From Trebonia sp963774945 (lineage in GTDB: Bacteria > Actinomycetota > Actinomycetes > Streptosporangiales > Streptosporangiaceae), in contig CAVZHA010000015.1 in assembly GCA_963774945.1 (NCBI GenBank), positions 186,001-250,000 on the forward strand: a stretch of DNA of 64,000 nucleotides, written 5' to 3'. The notes beneath the pieces were generated by a model. The model did not search any database, was not told the origin of the DNA, and worked only from the letters and a program-made list of their open reading frames with translations. The position numbers were made by a program, and so were the translations under genes. This document shows positions 8,150-17,446 of this stretch, piece after piece (the first letter of the stretch is position 1; each line of letters opens with the position of its first letter).

Positions 8150-8731
8150 CTAGCGGTCCGTGATCGGGCGGGGCTTTCTGGCGGCGAAACGGACTCGGGT
8201 CGCCTTCGTCTCCACCTTAGGTTGTTCGAAACCCGCCGCTACCAGGCGGTCGGCCAGCTGATCGGGGTCGACGGGGACGAAAATGTCGCCATCGTGCCCG
8301 GCCCGAACCTCCGGCGCCTCGATGCTGTCGGAGCCGAGGAGCGTGCCTCCGGGGCGCAGGACGCGGGCGACCTCGGCCAGCAGACGGTCTTGGAGGGCAG
8401 CGGTCGGGACGTGGTGGAGCATGGTGAGGCAGACCGCACCGGAGAAGCGGTCCGTCGCGAAGGGCATGTTCGTGGCGTCGGCGTTGACCACGTCCACGTT
8501 GGTTCCGGCCAGGCGATCGGCCAGAGTCTCGGCCAGCGCCGGGTCGAGCTCCACCGCGGTCAGCCAGCGAGCCCGGGCTCGCAACAGGTCGGTGGTGACC
8601 CCGGGGCCGGGGCCGACCTCCAGGCAATCGTCACCGAGGTCCTCCGAACCCAGCACCCACGGCAACAGGTCGTCACGCACCGTGGCAGCCCACTGCGGGC
8701 TGGCCAGGTACCGGAGGTGAGTTTCGTTCAC
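8150..8731 (-). CDS. Class I SAM-dependent methyltransferase
   Basis: 193 residues with a Rossmann methyltransferase pattern: CLEVGPGPGVTTDLL (motif I), TAVELDP (acidic loop end), NADATNMPF (motif II) and VLRPGGTLLGSD (motif III). It belongs to the UbiE/Methyltransf_11 group. The acceptor is unknown. It lies 24 bp beyond the end of the acyl-CoA ligase and probably shares its transcript. Confidence 0.85.
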   Translation of the reverse strand: MNETHLRYLASPQWAATVRDDLLPWVLGSEDLGDDCLEVGPGPGVTTDLLRARARWLTAVELDPALAETLADRLAGTNVDVVNADATNMPFATDRFSGAVCLTMLHHVPTAALQDRLLAEVARVLRPGGTLLGSDSIEAPEVRAGHDGDIFVPVDPDQLADRLVAAGFEQPKVETKATRVRFAARKPRPITDR

Positions 8732-8755
8732 TTCGCCCCCTTCGAGGAAGCGGTC

Positions 8756-10257
8756 CTATTCGGTCTTGGCGTGCGGGATCAGGCCGGGCACCAGGCGGCG
8801 CTGCAGCTTGCCGGTCTCGGTGCGGGGCAGTTCCGCCAGGAGCCAGAAGCGGTCCGGGGTCTTGCTTGACCGGAGGGCCCGCAGGGTGAATTCGCGGAGG
8901 TCGGCCGGGTCGAGGTCGGTCTCGGGGCGGGGCACGACGGCGGCCTCGATGCGCTGGCCCCACTCCTGGTCGGGGACGCCGAACACCACCGCGTCGAGCA
9001 CCGCCGGGTGCCTCAGCAGGACGTCCTCGATCTCGGCGGGGGCGATGTTCTCGGCGCCGCGGATGATCGTGTCGTCGGTGCGGCCGCTGATGAACAGGTA
9101 GCCATCGGCGTCGAGGTAGCCGTCGTCCCTGGTGTCGAAGTAGCCCTGGTCGTCGACCGCCCGGCCGAGGCCAGCGTACTCGGCCGACACCTGACCGCCG
9201 CGCACGCAGATCCGGCCGGGCTGGCCGGGGCCGAGGGCTTCGCCGACGGGGCCGCGGATCACCAGTTCGATCCCCGGCAGCGGCCGGCCGACCGACGACA
9301 GCCGCGCCCGCACCGCCGGGTCCGGTGACTCGATGGCGGCGCGGTGATCCTCCGGGCCGAGCAGGGCGACGGTCGAGCTGGTCTCGGTCAGCCCGTACGC
9401 GTTGACGAAGCCGACCCCGGTCCACTCCCGCAGCGCCCGCTCGATGAGCGTGGCGGGCATGGGGGCGCCGCCGTAGGACAGCGACCGCAGGGTGGGCACC
9501 GACCGGTCTTCGTCGCTGTCGATGATCCTGGCCAGCATGGTCGGCACCACCATGGCGCTGCTGACCGCTTCCTCGCGGACCGTTCTGAGCCACTCACCGG
9601 GGGCGAAGGCCTCGAGCACGAGGGTGCGACGGCCCGCGTAGAGGTTGGTGATCACGTTGGCGACGGCGGCGATGTGATACGGGGGAACGCTGACCAGCGC
9701 CGCCTCCGACTCGCCGGCCGACCCGAACTCGACCGAGCCGAGGACGTAGGAGACCAGGTTGTCGTGGCGCAGCAGCACCCCCTTGGGCGCGGACGTGGTG
9801 CCGCTGGTGTAGATGACGACGGCGACCGGGTTCTCGTCGTCGCCCTGGCCGTCGCCGGCGATCTCGCCGCGGTCGGCGCGGGTGGCCTCCAGCCAGTCGT
9901 CGGAGGTGATCGCGCTCAGCCCGGCCCGCTCGAAGTGCGCGAGCGCGCCGGGCCGGCGATCCCCAGTGCCTTCGGGTGCCTGCCCAGCAGTTCGTCGAGC
10001 TGGAGCTGTCCCAGCCGGTAATTGAGCGGGACCAGCGGCACCCCCGCCCGGGCGGCGGCGAATAGCGCGACCGGGAAGGCGGGGCCGTTGACATCGAGGT
10101 AGACGAGGGCGTCGGCCGCGCGCTCACGCACCAGCGCGGCCCCGGAATGCGACCGCCGGGCAAGCTCGGCGGCGGTAATCCCGCCGGACCGACGCCCGGC
10201 CAGGACGCGCTCGCCGAAACCGTCGGCGGCCATGTCGAGCAGCAGCGTCAGGCGCAT
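8756..10257 (-). pseudogene. AMP-dependent acyl-CoA synthetase/ligase, frameshifted
   Basis: The N-terminal part runs from ATG 10257 (MRLTLLLDMAADGFGERVLA) to about 9955. The rest continues one frame away through the ATP motif IYTSGTTSAPKGV (upstream of 9778), the YGLTETS loop and the GYLDADGYLFISGRTDD hinge to the PRTETGKLQRR lysine region at the end. Joining the two gives about 500 residues, normal for a fatty-acid-CoA ligase. One missing base near 9950-9960 explains the break, in a run of G and C. Both halves keep their conserved motifs, so a sequencing indel is as likely as real loss. The gene activates a carboxylic acid for the neighbouring beta-oxidation enzymes. Confidence 0.85.
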
Positions 10258-10270
10258 GGGAGGACCTCGC

Positions 10271-10582
10271 TCAGTCCGAGGCCGGCAGCGGCTTGGCCGC
10301 CTGAATCTGCAGCGGGTTGCCGTCGAGCGCGAGCGTGCCCTGACCTGCCTTGGTGCACAGCAGCTGGATGGTGTCCGCTTCATCGACGTACCGCTTGCCG
10401 ATCTGGGTGCCCCCCAACTGGGCCGGGTCGGGCTCGGCGGCGATGACCGGCTCGCCGGCGGTCACCATGGCAACGCCGCCGCAGGTCACCGTGCACTCGG
10501 CGGCGGGCGCCTTGATGACGATGACGGCGGTACTGTCGATCGCGCTGACGAGCTGCTGACCGGCTCGAAACTTCACAGCCAT
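10271..10582 (-). CDS. Small conserved protein of unknown function beside acyl-CoA ligase
   Basis: 103 residues from ATG 10582, with a plausible GGGAG ribosome site upstream; the frame extends to 10627 but without support. It has two Cys-containing segments (CTVTCGG near the middle, LLCTKAG later) and a conserved-looking tail AAKPLPASD. There are no membrane segments and no signal peptide. I do not recognise a named family. It sits 13 bp upstream of the ligase start and downstream of an enoyl-CoA hydratase on the same strand, so it is probably co-transcribed with acyl-CoA metabolism. Confidence 0.7.
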   Translation of the reverse strand: MAVKFRAGQQLVSAIDSTAVIVIKAPAAECTVTCGGVAMVTAGEPVIAAEPDPAQLGGTQIGKRYVDEADTIQLLCTKAGQGTLALDGNPLQIQAAKPLPASD

Positions 10583-10627
10583 TCGCTGCACTCCCTGCCC
10601 TGATGGATCTGCTAGCTTCTCATTCAC

Positions 10628-11392
10628 TTAAACGCCACGCCAGACCGGCGGCCGCTTTTCCGCGAAGGCGGTGGCGCCCTCGCGGGCATCGGCCGACTCG
10701 AAGACCGGCTTGAACAGCTCTTCCTGACGCTGCCAGCCCTCCTCGACTGTCCAGTCGGCCTGGGCCCGGGCGATCTGCTTGGTGACCGCCACCGCCAGCG
10801 GCCCGTTGGCGGCGACCAGCTCGGCCAGCGCGAGCGCGCCGTCGAGCGCGGTGCCGTCCGGGACGAGCCGGTTGACCAGCCCGAGCTCGGCCGCCCGGGC
10901 GGCGGTGATCTGCTCGCCGGTCAGCAGCAGCTCCATCGCCGCCGCGAACGGGATCCGCCGCGGCAGCAGCAGGGCCGCTCCGCCCCCCGCGACTAGGGCG
11001 CGCTTGACCTCGGGAACGCCGAACTTGCTGCCGGTGGCCGCCACCACCAGATCGCACGCCAGCATCAGCTCGAAACCGCCGGCCAGCGCGTAGCCTTCCA
11101 CCGCGGCGATGAGCGGCTTGCGCGGCGGGGTGATGGTGATGCCGCCGAAGCCGCGGCCGGGAATCATCGGCTTGTCGCCGCGCATCCAGGCCTTCAGGTC
11201 CATCCCGGCGCAGAACGTGCCGCCCGCCCCGGTCAGCACCCCGACCCGCAGGGAGTCGTCGCCGTCGAGCTCGTCGGCGGCGGCCGCCAGGGCGCGGGCG
11301 GCCGCGCCGTCGAGGGCGTTCCTCGCCTCGGGCCGGCTGATCGTGATGACCTGGACGTGGCCGCGCCGCTCGACCACTACTGGTTCTGCCAT
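10628..11392 (-). CDS. Enoyl-CoA hydratase/isomerase (crotonase family)
   Basis: 254 residues. The crotonase oxyanion-hole segments are present: GTFCAGMDLKAW near residue 60 and AVEGYALAGGFELMLACDLVVA near residue 100. The usual C-terminal EGATAFAEKRPPVWRG, with Phe and Lys, also matches. The first catalytic Glu position reads as GGFELML and the second region as PEVKRALVAGGGA, so it could be a hydratase or an isomerase. It is the first gene of a leftward run with the small protein and the ligase. Confidence 0.9.
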   Translation of the reverse strand: MAEPVVVERRGHVQVITISRPEARNALDGAAARALAAAADELDGDDSLRVGVLTGAGGTFCAGMDLKAWMRGDKPMIPGRGFGGITITPPRKPLIAAVEGYALAGGFELMLACDLVVAATGSKFGVPEVKRALVAGGGAALLLPRRIPFAAAMELLLTGEQITAARAAELGLVNRLVPDGTALDGALALAELVAANGPLAVAVTKQIARAQADWTVEEGWQRQEELFKPVFESADAREGATAFAEKRPPVWRGV

Positions 11393-11432
11393 GGTGTCCT
11401 CCTGATGTGGTCAGCCTGCTGCCATCGTCCGA

Positions 11433-12420
11433 TCACGGCCCGGGGTTGGTTGCCACCCGGATCACGACCTTGCCCGTCGGCAGCCGGTCGGCGACCCGCC
11501 GCAGCGCGGTGGCGACGTCGGCCAGATCGTGCACTTCCGACACGGCCGGCCGCAGACCGGCGGCCACCAGGTCGGTCAGCGCCTGCCGGGCGTGCGCCGT
11601 CTCCTGCGGGAGCCGCTCGGTCCAGGTCCGCAGCTCGAGCCCGCGGACGGTGATGTTCTTGAGCAGGACGATGTTGAGCGGGATCCGGGGGATCTCTCCC
11701 CCGGCGTAGCCCACCGACACGAACCGCCCGCCCCACCGGATCGCCCGCAGCGCGGGCTCGGCCCAGCGGTCGCCGACCGGGTCGACTACCAGGTCGGCGC
11801 CGTCGCCGGTGATCTCCTTGATCCGCTGCTTGAGATCCTCGCTGACGTAGTCGATCCCCGCCTCGGCGCCGAGCTCGGCGCAGACCTTGAGCCGCTCCGG
11901 GGAGGACGCGGCGGCGATCACCCGGGCGCCCAGCCGGACCGCGACGTCGACCGTGGCGGTGCCGACGCCGCCGGCTGCGCCGAGGACCACCACCCACTGC
12001 CCCGGCTGCACGCCGCCCGCAGTGACCAGCGAATGGTAGGCGGTCAGGTACGTCACCCGGAACGCGGCCGCCTCGGTCAGCGCCATGCCCGGCGGAACCG
12101 GCGCGACCGCGCAGGGCCGGCACCAGGACCTGCTCGGCCATCGCGCCGGTGAAGGTCGAGCCGTAGACCAGGTCACCGGGCGAGATGTCGGTTACCCCCT
12201 CGCCCACGGCCGCCACCCGGCCGGCGAACTCGCTGCCGGGGGTGAACGGGAGCGGGGCGGGCACCTGGTAGCTGTTGGCGATGAAGAGCAGGTCGGGGTA
12301 GTTGACCGCCGCCGCCACCACGTCGACCAGGACGTGACCGGGGGTGACCTCCGGGCTTGGGATATCGCGGACCACGACGTTCTCCGGGCCGCCGTACTGT
12401 TCGCAGCGCGCTGCCTTCAT
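11433..12420 (-). pseudogene. Quinone oxidoreductase-like (MDR family) zinc-free reductase, frameshifted
   Basis: The first part (from ATG 12420) reads MKAARCEQYGGPENVVVRDI and reaches AMAEQVLVPA near 12115. The remainder lies in another frame and carries the NADPH loop VVVLGAAGGVGTATVDVA and the C-terminal LPTGKVVIRV. Joined length is about 328 residues, normal for NADPH:quinone reductase or 2-haloacrylate reductase-like enzymes. One extra base near 12105-12115 explains the break. It may reduce an enoyl-CoA or quinone in the catabolic island. An AT-rich box matching two other promoters lies just upstream (12453-12464). Confidence 0.82.
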
Positions 12421-12452
12421 GTACCCTCCCGGCTCTAGCTTGCCTTCAATCG

Positions 12453-12464
12453 TATCACTAAATA
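12453..12464. promoter_or_regulatory. AT-rich box TATCACTAAATA, shared with two other island promoters
   Basis: TATCACTAAATA lies 33 bp upstream of the quinone-reductase start. It differs at one position from TATAACTAAATA at 15419-15430 and at 17371-17382 (reverse strand). Such words are rare by chance in DNA this GC-rich. It is a candidate operator for a common regulator. Confidence 0.45.
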
Positions 12465-12478
12465 TATCATTATGCCGA

Positions 12479-13155
12479 TTAACGAGGATGGGGGTGGTGG
12501 GGCTCGGGGTGGGGGTGGTGGGGCTTGGGCGGGGCCGCTGGGCGCAGGGACGCGATCAGCGACTCGGAGTCGGTGATGGTCGCAAGCAGCGGGAGGTGCT
12601 GGGTGATCTGCAGCAGGTGGGTCTCGGGGGTGGCGCGGCCGTGCAGTCCTCGGCCAGCACCACGCTGTAGCCGAGCGCGACCGCCTCGGTTGCCGCGCCG
12701 GGCAGGGCGATGTTGGTGGACACTCCGCTGAGGACCACCGTGTCGATGCGGTAGCCGCGCAGGGTGGCGTCGAGGGTGGTGCCGGTGAACGGGGCCATGC
12801 CGTGCGACCGGTGGCTGATGATGTCGGACGGCTCGACCACGAGGTTGTCGTGGAGGGCGCCGCCCGCGGTGCCGACGACGAGCTTGCCGGTGCGCTTGAT
12901 CCGGGCGGCGAGGGCGCAGTTGACGAGGAAGCCGTCCCAGTCGGGGGTCCTGGCGGCGATCGTGCAGAAGATCACCGGCGCGCCGGCCGCGCGGAACGCC
13001 GCCGTCAGGACGTTGATCCTGGCGACGATGCCCCGCGCGGTCACCTGGGCGGCGAGCGGGGTGTCGACGTGGGCCGGGTTGGCGATGGCGTTCTGGAGCT
13101 CGTTGACGATGAGCGCCGCCCGCTTCCCCGGTTCGAGTCCGCGTACCGCTGGCAT
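12479..13155 (-). pseudogene. Isochorismatase-family cysteine hydrolase, frameshifted near C-terminus
   Basis: From ATG 13155: MPAVRGLEPGKRAALIVNEL (Asp replaced by Glu in the usual D-x-Q position), then TGTTLDATLRGYRIDTVVLSGVSTNIALPGAATEA, where the nucleophile Cys of family members is Ser-Thr-Asn-Ile here. At about 12645 the frame changes: the present frame ends in a Pro/Arg/Ser-rich tail, while the alternative frame continues ATPETHLLQITQHLPLLATI as expected and stops at 12479. A lost base explains this. The missing Cys and Asp suggest it may not be a standard hydrolase even if intact. A 20-bp tandem repeat encodes a His/Pro tail at 12488-12530. Confidence 0.75.
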
Positions 13156-13282
13156 GGGCCTCCGATCTGGTTCAGCGGGCCGACACGTCGACCTGGCGGC
13201 CGCGACCCAGTGCTCGGCGGAAGAGTCAGCCGGGACCGTTCGATACCGCTGTGGGGTTGACTTTGGGGGCTGGCCTGCGCGG

Positions 13283-14461
13283 TCAGAGCCGCTCGATGAT
13301 CGTGGCGTTGGCCATCCCGCCGCCCTCGCACATGGTCTGCAGGCCGTAGCGGCCGCCGGTGGCCTCGAGGTAGTTCAGCAGCGTGGCCATCAGCTTGGTG
13401 CCGGACCCGCCGAGCGGGTGGCCGAGGGCGATGGCGCCGCCGCGCGGGTTGAGCTTGTCCTGATCGGCGCCGAATTCCTGCGCCCACGCCAGCGGGACCG
13501 GCGCGAACGCCTCGTTGACCTCGTAGGCGTCGATCGCGTCGATCGACAGCCCGCTGCGCCGCAGCACCTTCTCGGTCGCGGGGATGACCCCGGTCAGCAT
13601 GAGCAGCGGGTCGCTGCCGGAGACCGCGAAGGCGTGGAACCGGGCCCGCGGCCGCAGGCCGAGCTCGGCCGCCTTCTGCTCGCTCATGATCAGCGCGGCC
13701 GAGGCGCCGTCGGTCAGCGGCGAGGAGCTGCCGGGGGTGACCTGCCAGGTGATCTCGGGGAAGCGCGCGGCGTACGCCTCGGTGTAGTAGGCGGGCTTCA
13801 GGCCGGCCAGCCCCTCGGCGGTGGTGCTCGGCCGCACGGTCTCGTCGACGGTGTGGGTGCCGCCGTCGGGCAGCCGGACCCCGATGATCTCGTTGTCGAA
13901 GCCGCCGGCGGCGGCGGTCGCGGCGGCGCGCTGGTGGGAGCGGGCCGAGTAGGCGTCGAGCGCCTCGCGGTCGAGCTTCCAGCGGGCGGCGATGAGCTCG
14001 GCGCCGATGCCCTGGTTGGCCAGGCCCTCGGGGTACCGTTCGGCCAGCGGCTCGACCGGGTTGCGACCCGCCCGCGACGACCCGATCGGCACCCGGCTCA
14101 TCGACTCGACCCCGCAGGCGATGACGATGTCGTAGGCGCCGGCGATCACGCCCTGGGCGGCGAAGTGGGCCGCCTGCTGGCTGGAACCGCACTGCCGGTC
14201 GACGGTCGTCCCCGGCACGCTCTCCGGGAAGCCGGCCGCCAGCAGCGCGGTCCTGGCGATGTTGAGCGACTGGTCGCCGATCTGCCCGACGCAGCCGGCG
14301 ATGACGTCGTCGACCAGCGCGGTGTCGAGGCCGTTGCGCTCGACCAGGGCCGTCAGCGTCTGCGCGAGCAGGGCGGCCGGGTGCACGCCGGACAGGGCGC
14401 CACCGGGCTTGCCCTTGCCCGAGGGGGTGCGGATGATGTCGACGATGACGGCTTCGGTCAT
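13283..14461 (-). CDS. Thiolase (acetyl-CoA C-acyltransferase)
   Basis: 392 residues with all thiolase catalytic elements: acyl-accepting C91 in DRQCGSSQQA, H348 in GHPLGGSG, and C378 in CEGGGMANA. The N-terminal IIRTPSGKGKPGGALS is typical of FadA-type degradative thiolases. It would cleave 3-oxoacyl-CoA to acetyl- or propionyl-CoA in the island. Its upstream region (14490-14525) is an AT-rich stretch in an otherwise GC-rich region. The preceding ECH gene on the same strand is 72 bp away. Confidence 0.93.
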   Translation of the reverse strand: MTEAVIVDIIRTPSGKGKPGGALSGVHPAALLAQTLTALVERNGLDTALVDDVIAGCVGQIGDQSLNIARTALLAAGFPESVPGTTVDRQCGSSQQAAHFAAQGVIAGAYDIVIACGVESMSRVPIGSSRAGRNPVEPLAERYPEGLANQGIGAELIAARWKLDREALDAYSARSHQRAAATAAAGGFDNEIIGVRLPDGGTHTVDETVRPSTTAEGLAGLKPAYYTEAYAARFPEITWQVTPGSSSPLTDGASAALIMSEQKAAELGLRPRARFHAFAVSGSDPLLMLTGVIPATEKVLRRSGLSIDAIDAYEVNEAFAPVPLAWAQEFGADQDKLNPRGGAIALGHPLGGSGTKLMATLLNYLEATGGRYGLQTMCEGGGMANATIIERL

Positions 14462-14533
14462 GGCTCCTCGCGATCCACTGGCAGATTCACTGGCATTAGT
14501 AATCTAATTTATCTAGTTGGGAATTACCAGCGA

Positions 14534-15382
14534 TCAGGCCCGGCCGTCGCGCCGCAGCGCCTCCGGCACCCAGCTCGGCGAGCGCTTCTCGATGAAGGCG
14601 GCGAAGCCCTCCCTGGACTCGGGGCGCTGCAGGCTGTCGAAGAACGCGATCCGGTCCTGGAGCCCGACGTACTGGTCAAGCACCCGCTTGATGTCCCGGC
14701 GGGCCTCGGGCGCGGTCTGGACGATCTGGATCAGCGCCTCGGTCGCCGTCTCGATCAGCTCGTGGTGCGGGACGACCCGGCTGACCAGGCCCCAGTCAAG
14801 AGCTTCGGCGGCGCTGAGGCGGCGGCCGGTGAACATCAGGTCGCGGGTGCGGACCGGGCCGATCAGCCGGACGAGCAGCTGGGCGTAGTAGGTGTCGGAG
14901 ATGCCGCGGAGCAGTTCCGGCACCCGGAAGGTGGCGCGCTCGCTCACCACCGCCAGGTCCGAGCACATCGCGATCAGCAGGCCGCCGCCCTGGCAGATCC
15001 CGTTGACGGCGGAGACGACGGGCTTGACGCTCTGCCGCAGGACGTCGAACGGTAGCACGTCGAACGCGCCCGGGGCGGCGTTGAAGTCGGCCCACTTGTC
15101 GGCGACCTGCTGGCCGAGGTCGCCGCCGGGGATGAAGACGTCGCCGGTGCCGGTGATGAGCAGGCCCGCCAGCTCCGGGTCCGCGTCGACCCGGCGGACG
15201 GCGTAGCGGATGCCGAAGTACATCGCCTGGGTCAGCGCGTTCCTGGCCTCCGGGCGGTCGACGGTGAGGCGGGCGAACGGCGGGTGACGCTCGAACCTCA
15301 GGTAGGGCGTGCCCAGCCAGTCGCCCTCGGGCGGGCGCGGCCCCTGGGCGGCAGGGGCGGATCCGTGGACAACGTCGGGCAT
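14534..15382 (-). CDS. Enoyl-CoA hydratase/isomerase family protein
   Basis: 282 residues with crotonase motifs DVFIPGGDLGQQ (oxyanion hole 1) and AVNGICQGGGLLIAMCSDLAVV (oxyanion hole 2), and the C-terminal EGFAAFIEKRSPSW. It has an N-terminal extension of about 20 residues rich in Pro and Gly. It is transcribed leftward from an AT-rich divergent region shared with the hydroxyisobutyrate-dehydrogenase-like gene; the box TATAACTAAATA lies in it. Confidence 0.9.
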   Translation of the reverse strand: MPDVVHGSAPAAQGPRPPEGDWLGTPYLRFERHPPFARLTVDRPEARNALTQAMYFGIRYAVRRVDADPELAGLLITGTGDVFIPGGDLGQQVADKWADFNAAPGAFDVLPFDVLRQSVKPVVSAVNGICQGGGLLIAMCSDLAVVSERATFRVPELLRGISDTYYAQLLVRLIGPVRTRDLMFTGRRLSAAEALDWGLVSRVVPHHELIETATEALIQIVQTAPEARRDIKRVLDQYVGLQDRIAFFDSLQRPESREGFAAFIEKRSPSWVPEALRRDGRA

Positions 15383-15418
15383 GAGACCTCCAGCCGTTCT
15401 GATGCTTGAGCAAAATCA

Positions 15419-15430
15419 TATAACTAAATA
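15419..15430. promoter_or_regulatory. AT-rich box TATAACTAAATA in divergent promoter
   Basis: This exact 12-mer occurs again, reverse-complemented, at 17371-17382. The surrounding sequence continues with TATCGTT about 20 bp from the start of the box, making an imperfect inverted AACTA/TATnGTT arrangement that is also seen at the second site. It lies 37 bp upstream of the crotonase start and 35 bp upstream of the hydroxyisobutyrate-dehydrogenase-like start, so a bound regulator could affect both. Confidence 0.5.
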
Positions 15431-15464
15431 ATCTACTATCGTTAGCAGGCGACAGGAGGCGGCG

Positions 15465-16261
15465 ATGGGTTTCTCGCGGATCGGGTTTGTCGGTGCGGGG
15501 CGGATGGGCCTGCCGATGGTCGAGCGGCTCGCCGCCGCCGGGCACGAGCTGGTGGTGTACGCGCGCCGGGCGGAGTCGGCGGCCGTTCTCGGCCGGCTCG
15601 GCGTCCGGTCCACGGCCGAGCTGGCGGAGGTCGCGACCGGGGCCGACGTGCTGCTGCTGTGCGTGTTCAGCGATGAGCAGCTGACCGATATCGCCGGGCC
15701 GCTGGCGGCGGCTCTGCCGGACGGGGCGGTGCTCGCCTCTCACGTGACCGGGCGCGAGTCGACCCTGCGGTCGGTGGCCGCACGCTTCCCCGCCATTGCG
15801 GTCGTGGACGCGCCGGTGAGCGGCGCCCCGGACGATATCAGGGCCGGCTGACCGTCCTGCTCGGCGGCCCGGCCGACGCCCGGGCGCGGGCGGCCGGCGT
15901 CGTCCGCGCGTACGCCGACCCCGTCATCGAGACCGGCGAGCTTGGCACCGCGCTGGCGGTCAAGCTGGTGAATAACTTCCTGTTCGCCGCCAACACGCAG
16001 GTGCTGGCGGAGGCGGTCTGGCTGGGCGAGCAGCTCGGGGTGGCTCCCGGTGAGATGCTGAGCGCGCTCAACCATATGAGCGGGGGCAGCCAGGTGAGCC
16101 GCCGCGCCGCGGCCGGGGCGGACCTGGCCTCGTTCGCCACCCGGATCGGGCCGTTTATGAAGAAGGACGTCGCCGTCTGCCTGGAGCAGGCGGCTGAGCG
16201 GGGCGTCGACCCGGGGCTGCTGATCGAGGTCGTCCGGCGGGGACGGCTGGGACTCATCTGA
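15465..16261 (+). pseudogene. 3-hydroxyisobutyrate dehydrogenase-like (6PGDH-type NAD-binding) enzyme, frameshifted
   Basis: The first part starts MGFSRIGFVGAGRMGLPMVE with the Rossmann GxGxxG and ends at a stop near 15851. The second part resumes in another frame with GRLTVLLGG and contains the catalytic-lysine helix VKLVNNFLFAANTQVLAEA. Joined length is about 265 residues, close to the family's 290. A single missing base near 15838-15843 accounts for the break. The family oxidises short 3-hydroxyacids such as 3-hydroxyisobutyrate. It is divergent from a crotonase and ends 7 bp before the convergent kinase gene. Confidence 0.82.
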
Positions 16262-16268
16262 CCGAGCG

Positions 16269-17340
16269 TCAGCCGCTGACGATGCGGATGGCCTCCTGGA
16301 CCAGCCGGGGCAGTTCCGGCTGCATCCGCGCCATCGATTCCTTGACCGGCCGGCCGAGCTTCATCGCCCGCTTGAGGAGCAGGCCGGTGACGCCGGCCTC
16401 CTTGTACCGGGTGAGCGCGTCGAACCAGCCCAGTTCGGGCACCGGCCGGCCGAGTGCGTCCTCGTAGGCGCGGACGATCTCGCGGCCGGCCGGGGTGCCC
16501 GCGACCGTGCCCGGGGCGACGGCGGGGTGCCCGGCGTCGTCGGTGAAGAAGGTCAGCCAGGCCAGGTCGATGCGCGGGTCGCCGACCGACCAGATCTCCC
16601 AGTCGATCACCGCGTTGATCCGGCTGCCTTCGCACAGGGTGTTCCCGAGCCGGAAGTCACCGTGGTTGACCGCGGCCGGGAGCGCCTTCGGGATGCTCGC
16701 CCGGAGCGCCCTGGCCGCCCGCTGGTACTCGCCCCCCATGCCGCCCGGCAGGGTGACGAACGCGCGGGTCCACCGGTCGACCTCGTCGGCCAGGCCGACG
16801 ACGGGCTCGTCGCCAAGGCCGACCGCGGCCGGCCCGATCGCGTGCAACTGGGCCAGCACCTGCACGGCGTCGAAAAACCGGGCCCGCACCTGGTCGGGGG
16901 CGGGTCTGTCGGCGGCGTCGCACAGGACCGGTTCCACGCACTCCCCCGGGACCAGGTTCATCGCCATGAACGGGGGGACGTGCGGCGGGTCGCCGGGGTC
17001 GGAGAACAACACGTCCGGCGCCAGCGGCCGCCCGGCCTGGCCGGCCTCGGCAGGCCCGGCCGGCCCGCTGGATCGCCTGCTGCAGCCGCGCCTGGCGGAG
17101 CACGTCGCGGTTGCGGACCGGGGCGAGACCGGGCGGCGACACCTTGAGCACCACCGGGGTCTCGGTCGCGGCCACCCCGGCCAGATCGACCAGGAAGGTC
17201 AGGCTGGAGGTGCCGCCGGTGAGCGGGGACACGCCGCGGACGCGGGCGCCGGGGCGCCAGCCGGTCACCCGCTGTCCCACTCGGTCGTGCAACTGAGCCA
17301 GCAGTCTCTCGTCGGCCTGGCCGGCAGCCATGAACCTCAC
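16269..17340 (-). pseudogene. APH-type phosphotransferase (ACAD10/11- and LvaA-like kinase), frameshifted
   Basis: The N-lobe begins at ATG 17340 (MRFMAAGQADERLLAQLHDR, then SPLTGGTSSLTFLVDL and VVLKVSP). The C-lobe is in another frame from about 17050 and carries VNHGDFRLGNTL with the catalytic His-Gly-Asp and VIDWEIWSVGDPRIDLAW. One extra base near 17050-17065 explains the break. This choline-kinase-like branch is the one fused to acyl-CoA dehydrogenases in ACAD10/11 of animals and found as 4-hydroxyacyl-CoA kinase (LvaA) in Pseudomonas. Here it is divergent from an ACAD10/11-like dehydrogenase, which supports the same role. Confidence 0.8.
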
Positions 17341-17370
17341 CTCTACGTTCCTGAAACAACTATCTTCTAG

Positions 17371-17382
17371 TATTTAGTTATA
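17371..17382. promoter_or_regulatory. AT-rich box (reverse complement TATAACTAAATA) between kinase and dehydrogenase
   Basis: TATTTAGTTATA is the exact reverse complement of the box at 15419-15430. It lies 30 bp upstream of the kinase start and 64 bp upstream of the dehydrogenase start. AACTAT at 17359-17364 may form the second half of an inverted site. It is a candidate operator coordinating both genes. Confidence 0.5.
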
Positions 17383-17446
17383 CAATTGCGGTCCAGGGAA
17401 CGACGATACCCTGGGCACCAGGCCCGACGCTAGGCAGGAGCGGCGC

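Noticed and set aside
12488..12530. Two 20-bp tandem GT-rich units
   Set aside because: They encode a His/Pro-rich tail in the alternative frame of the isochorismatase-like gene; too short to call a structural repeat of interest.
13130..13140. GGTTCGAGTCC, resembling a tRNA T-arm
   Set aside because: No acceptor stem, D-arm or anticodon arm can be built around it, and it is inside the coding start of the isochorismatase-like gene.
12764..15055. 763-codon plus-strand frame
   Set aside because: It runs antisense to the isochorismatase, thiolase and crotonase genes and consists of Gly/Arg/Val-rich shadow sequence.
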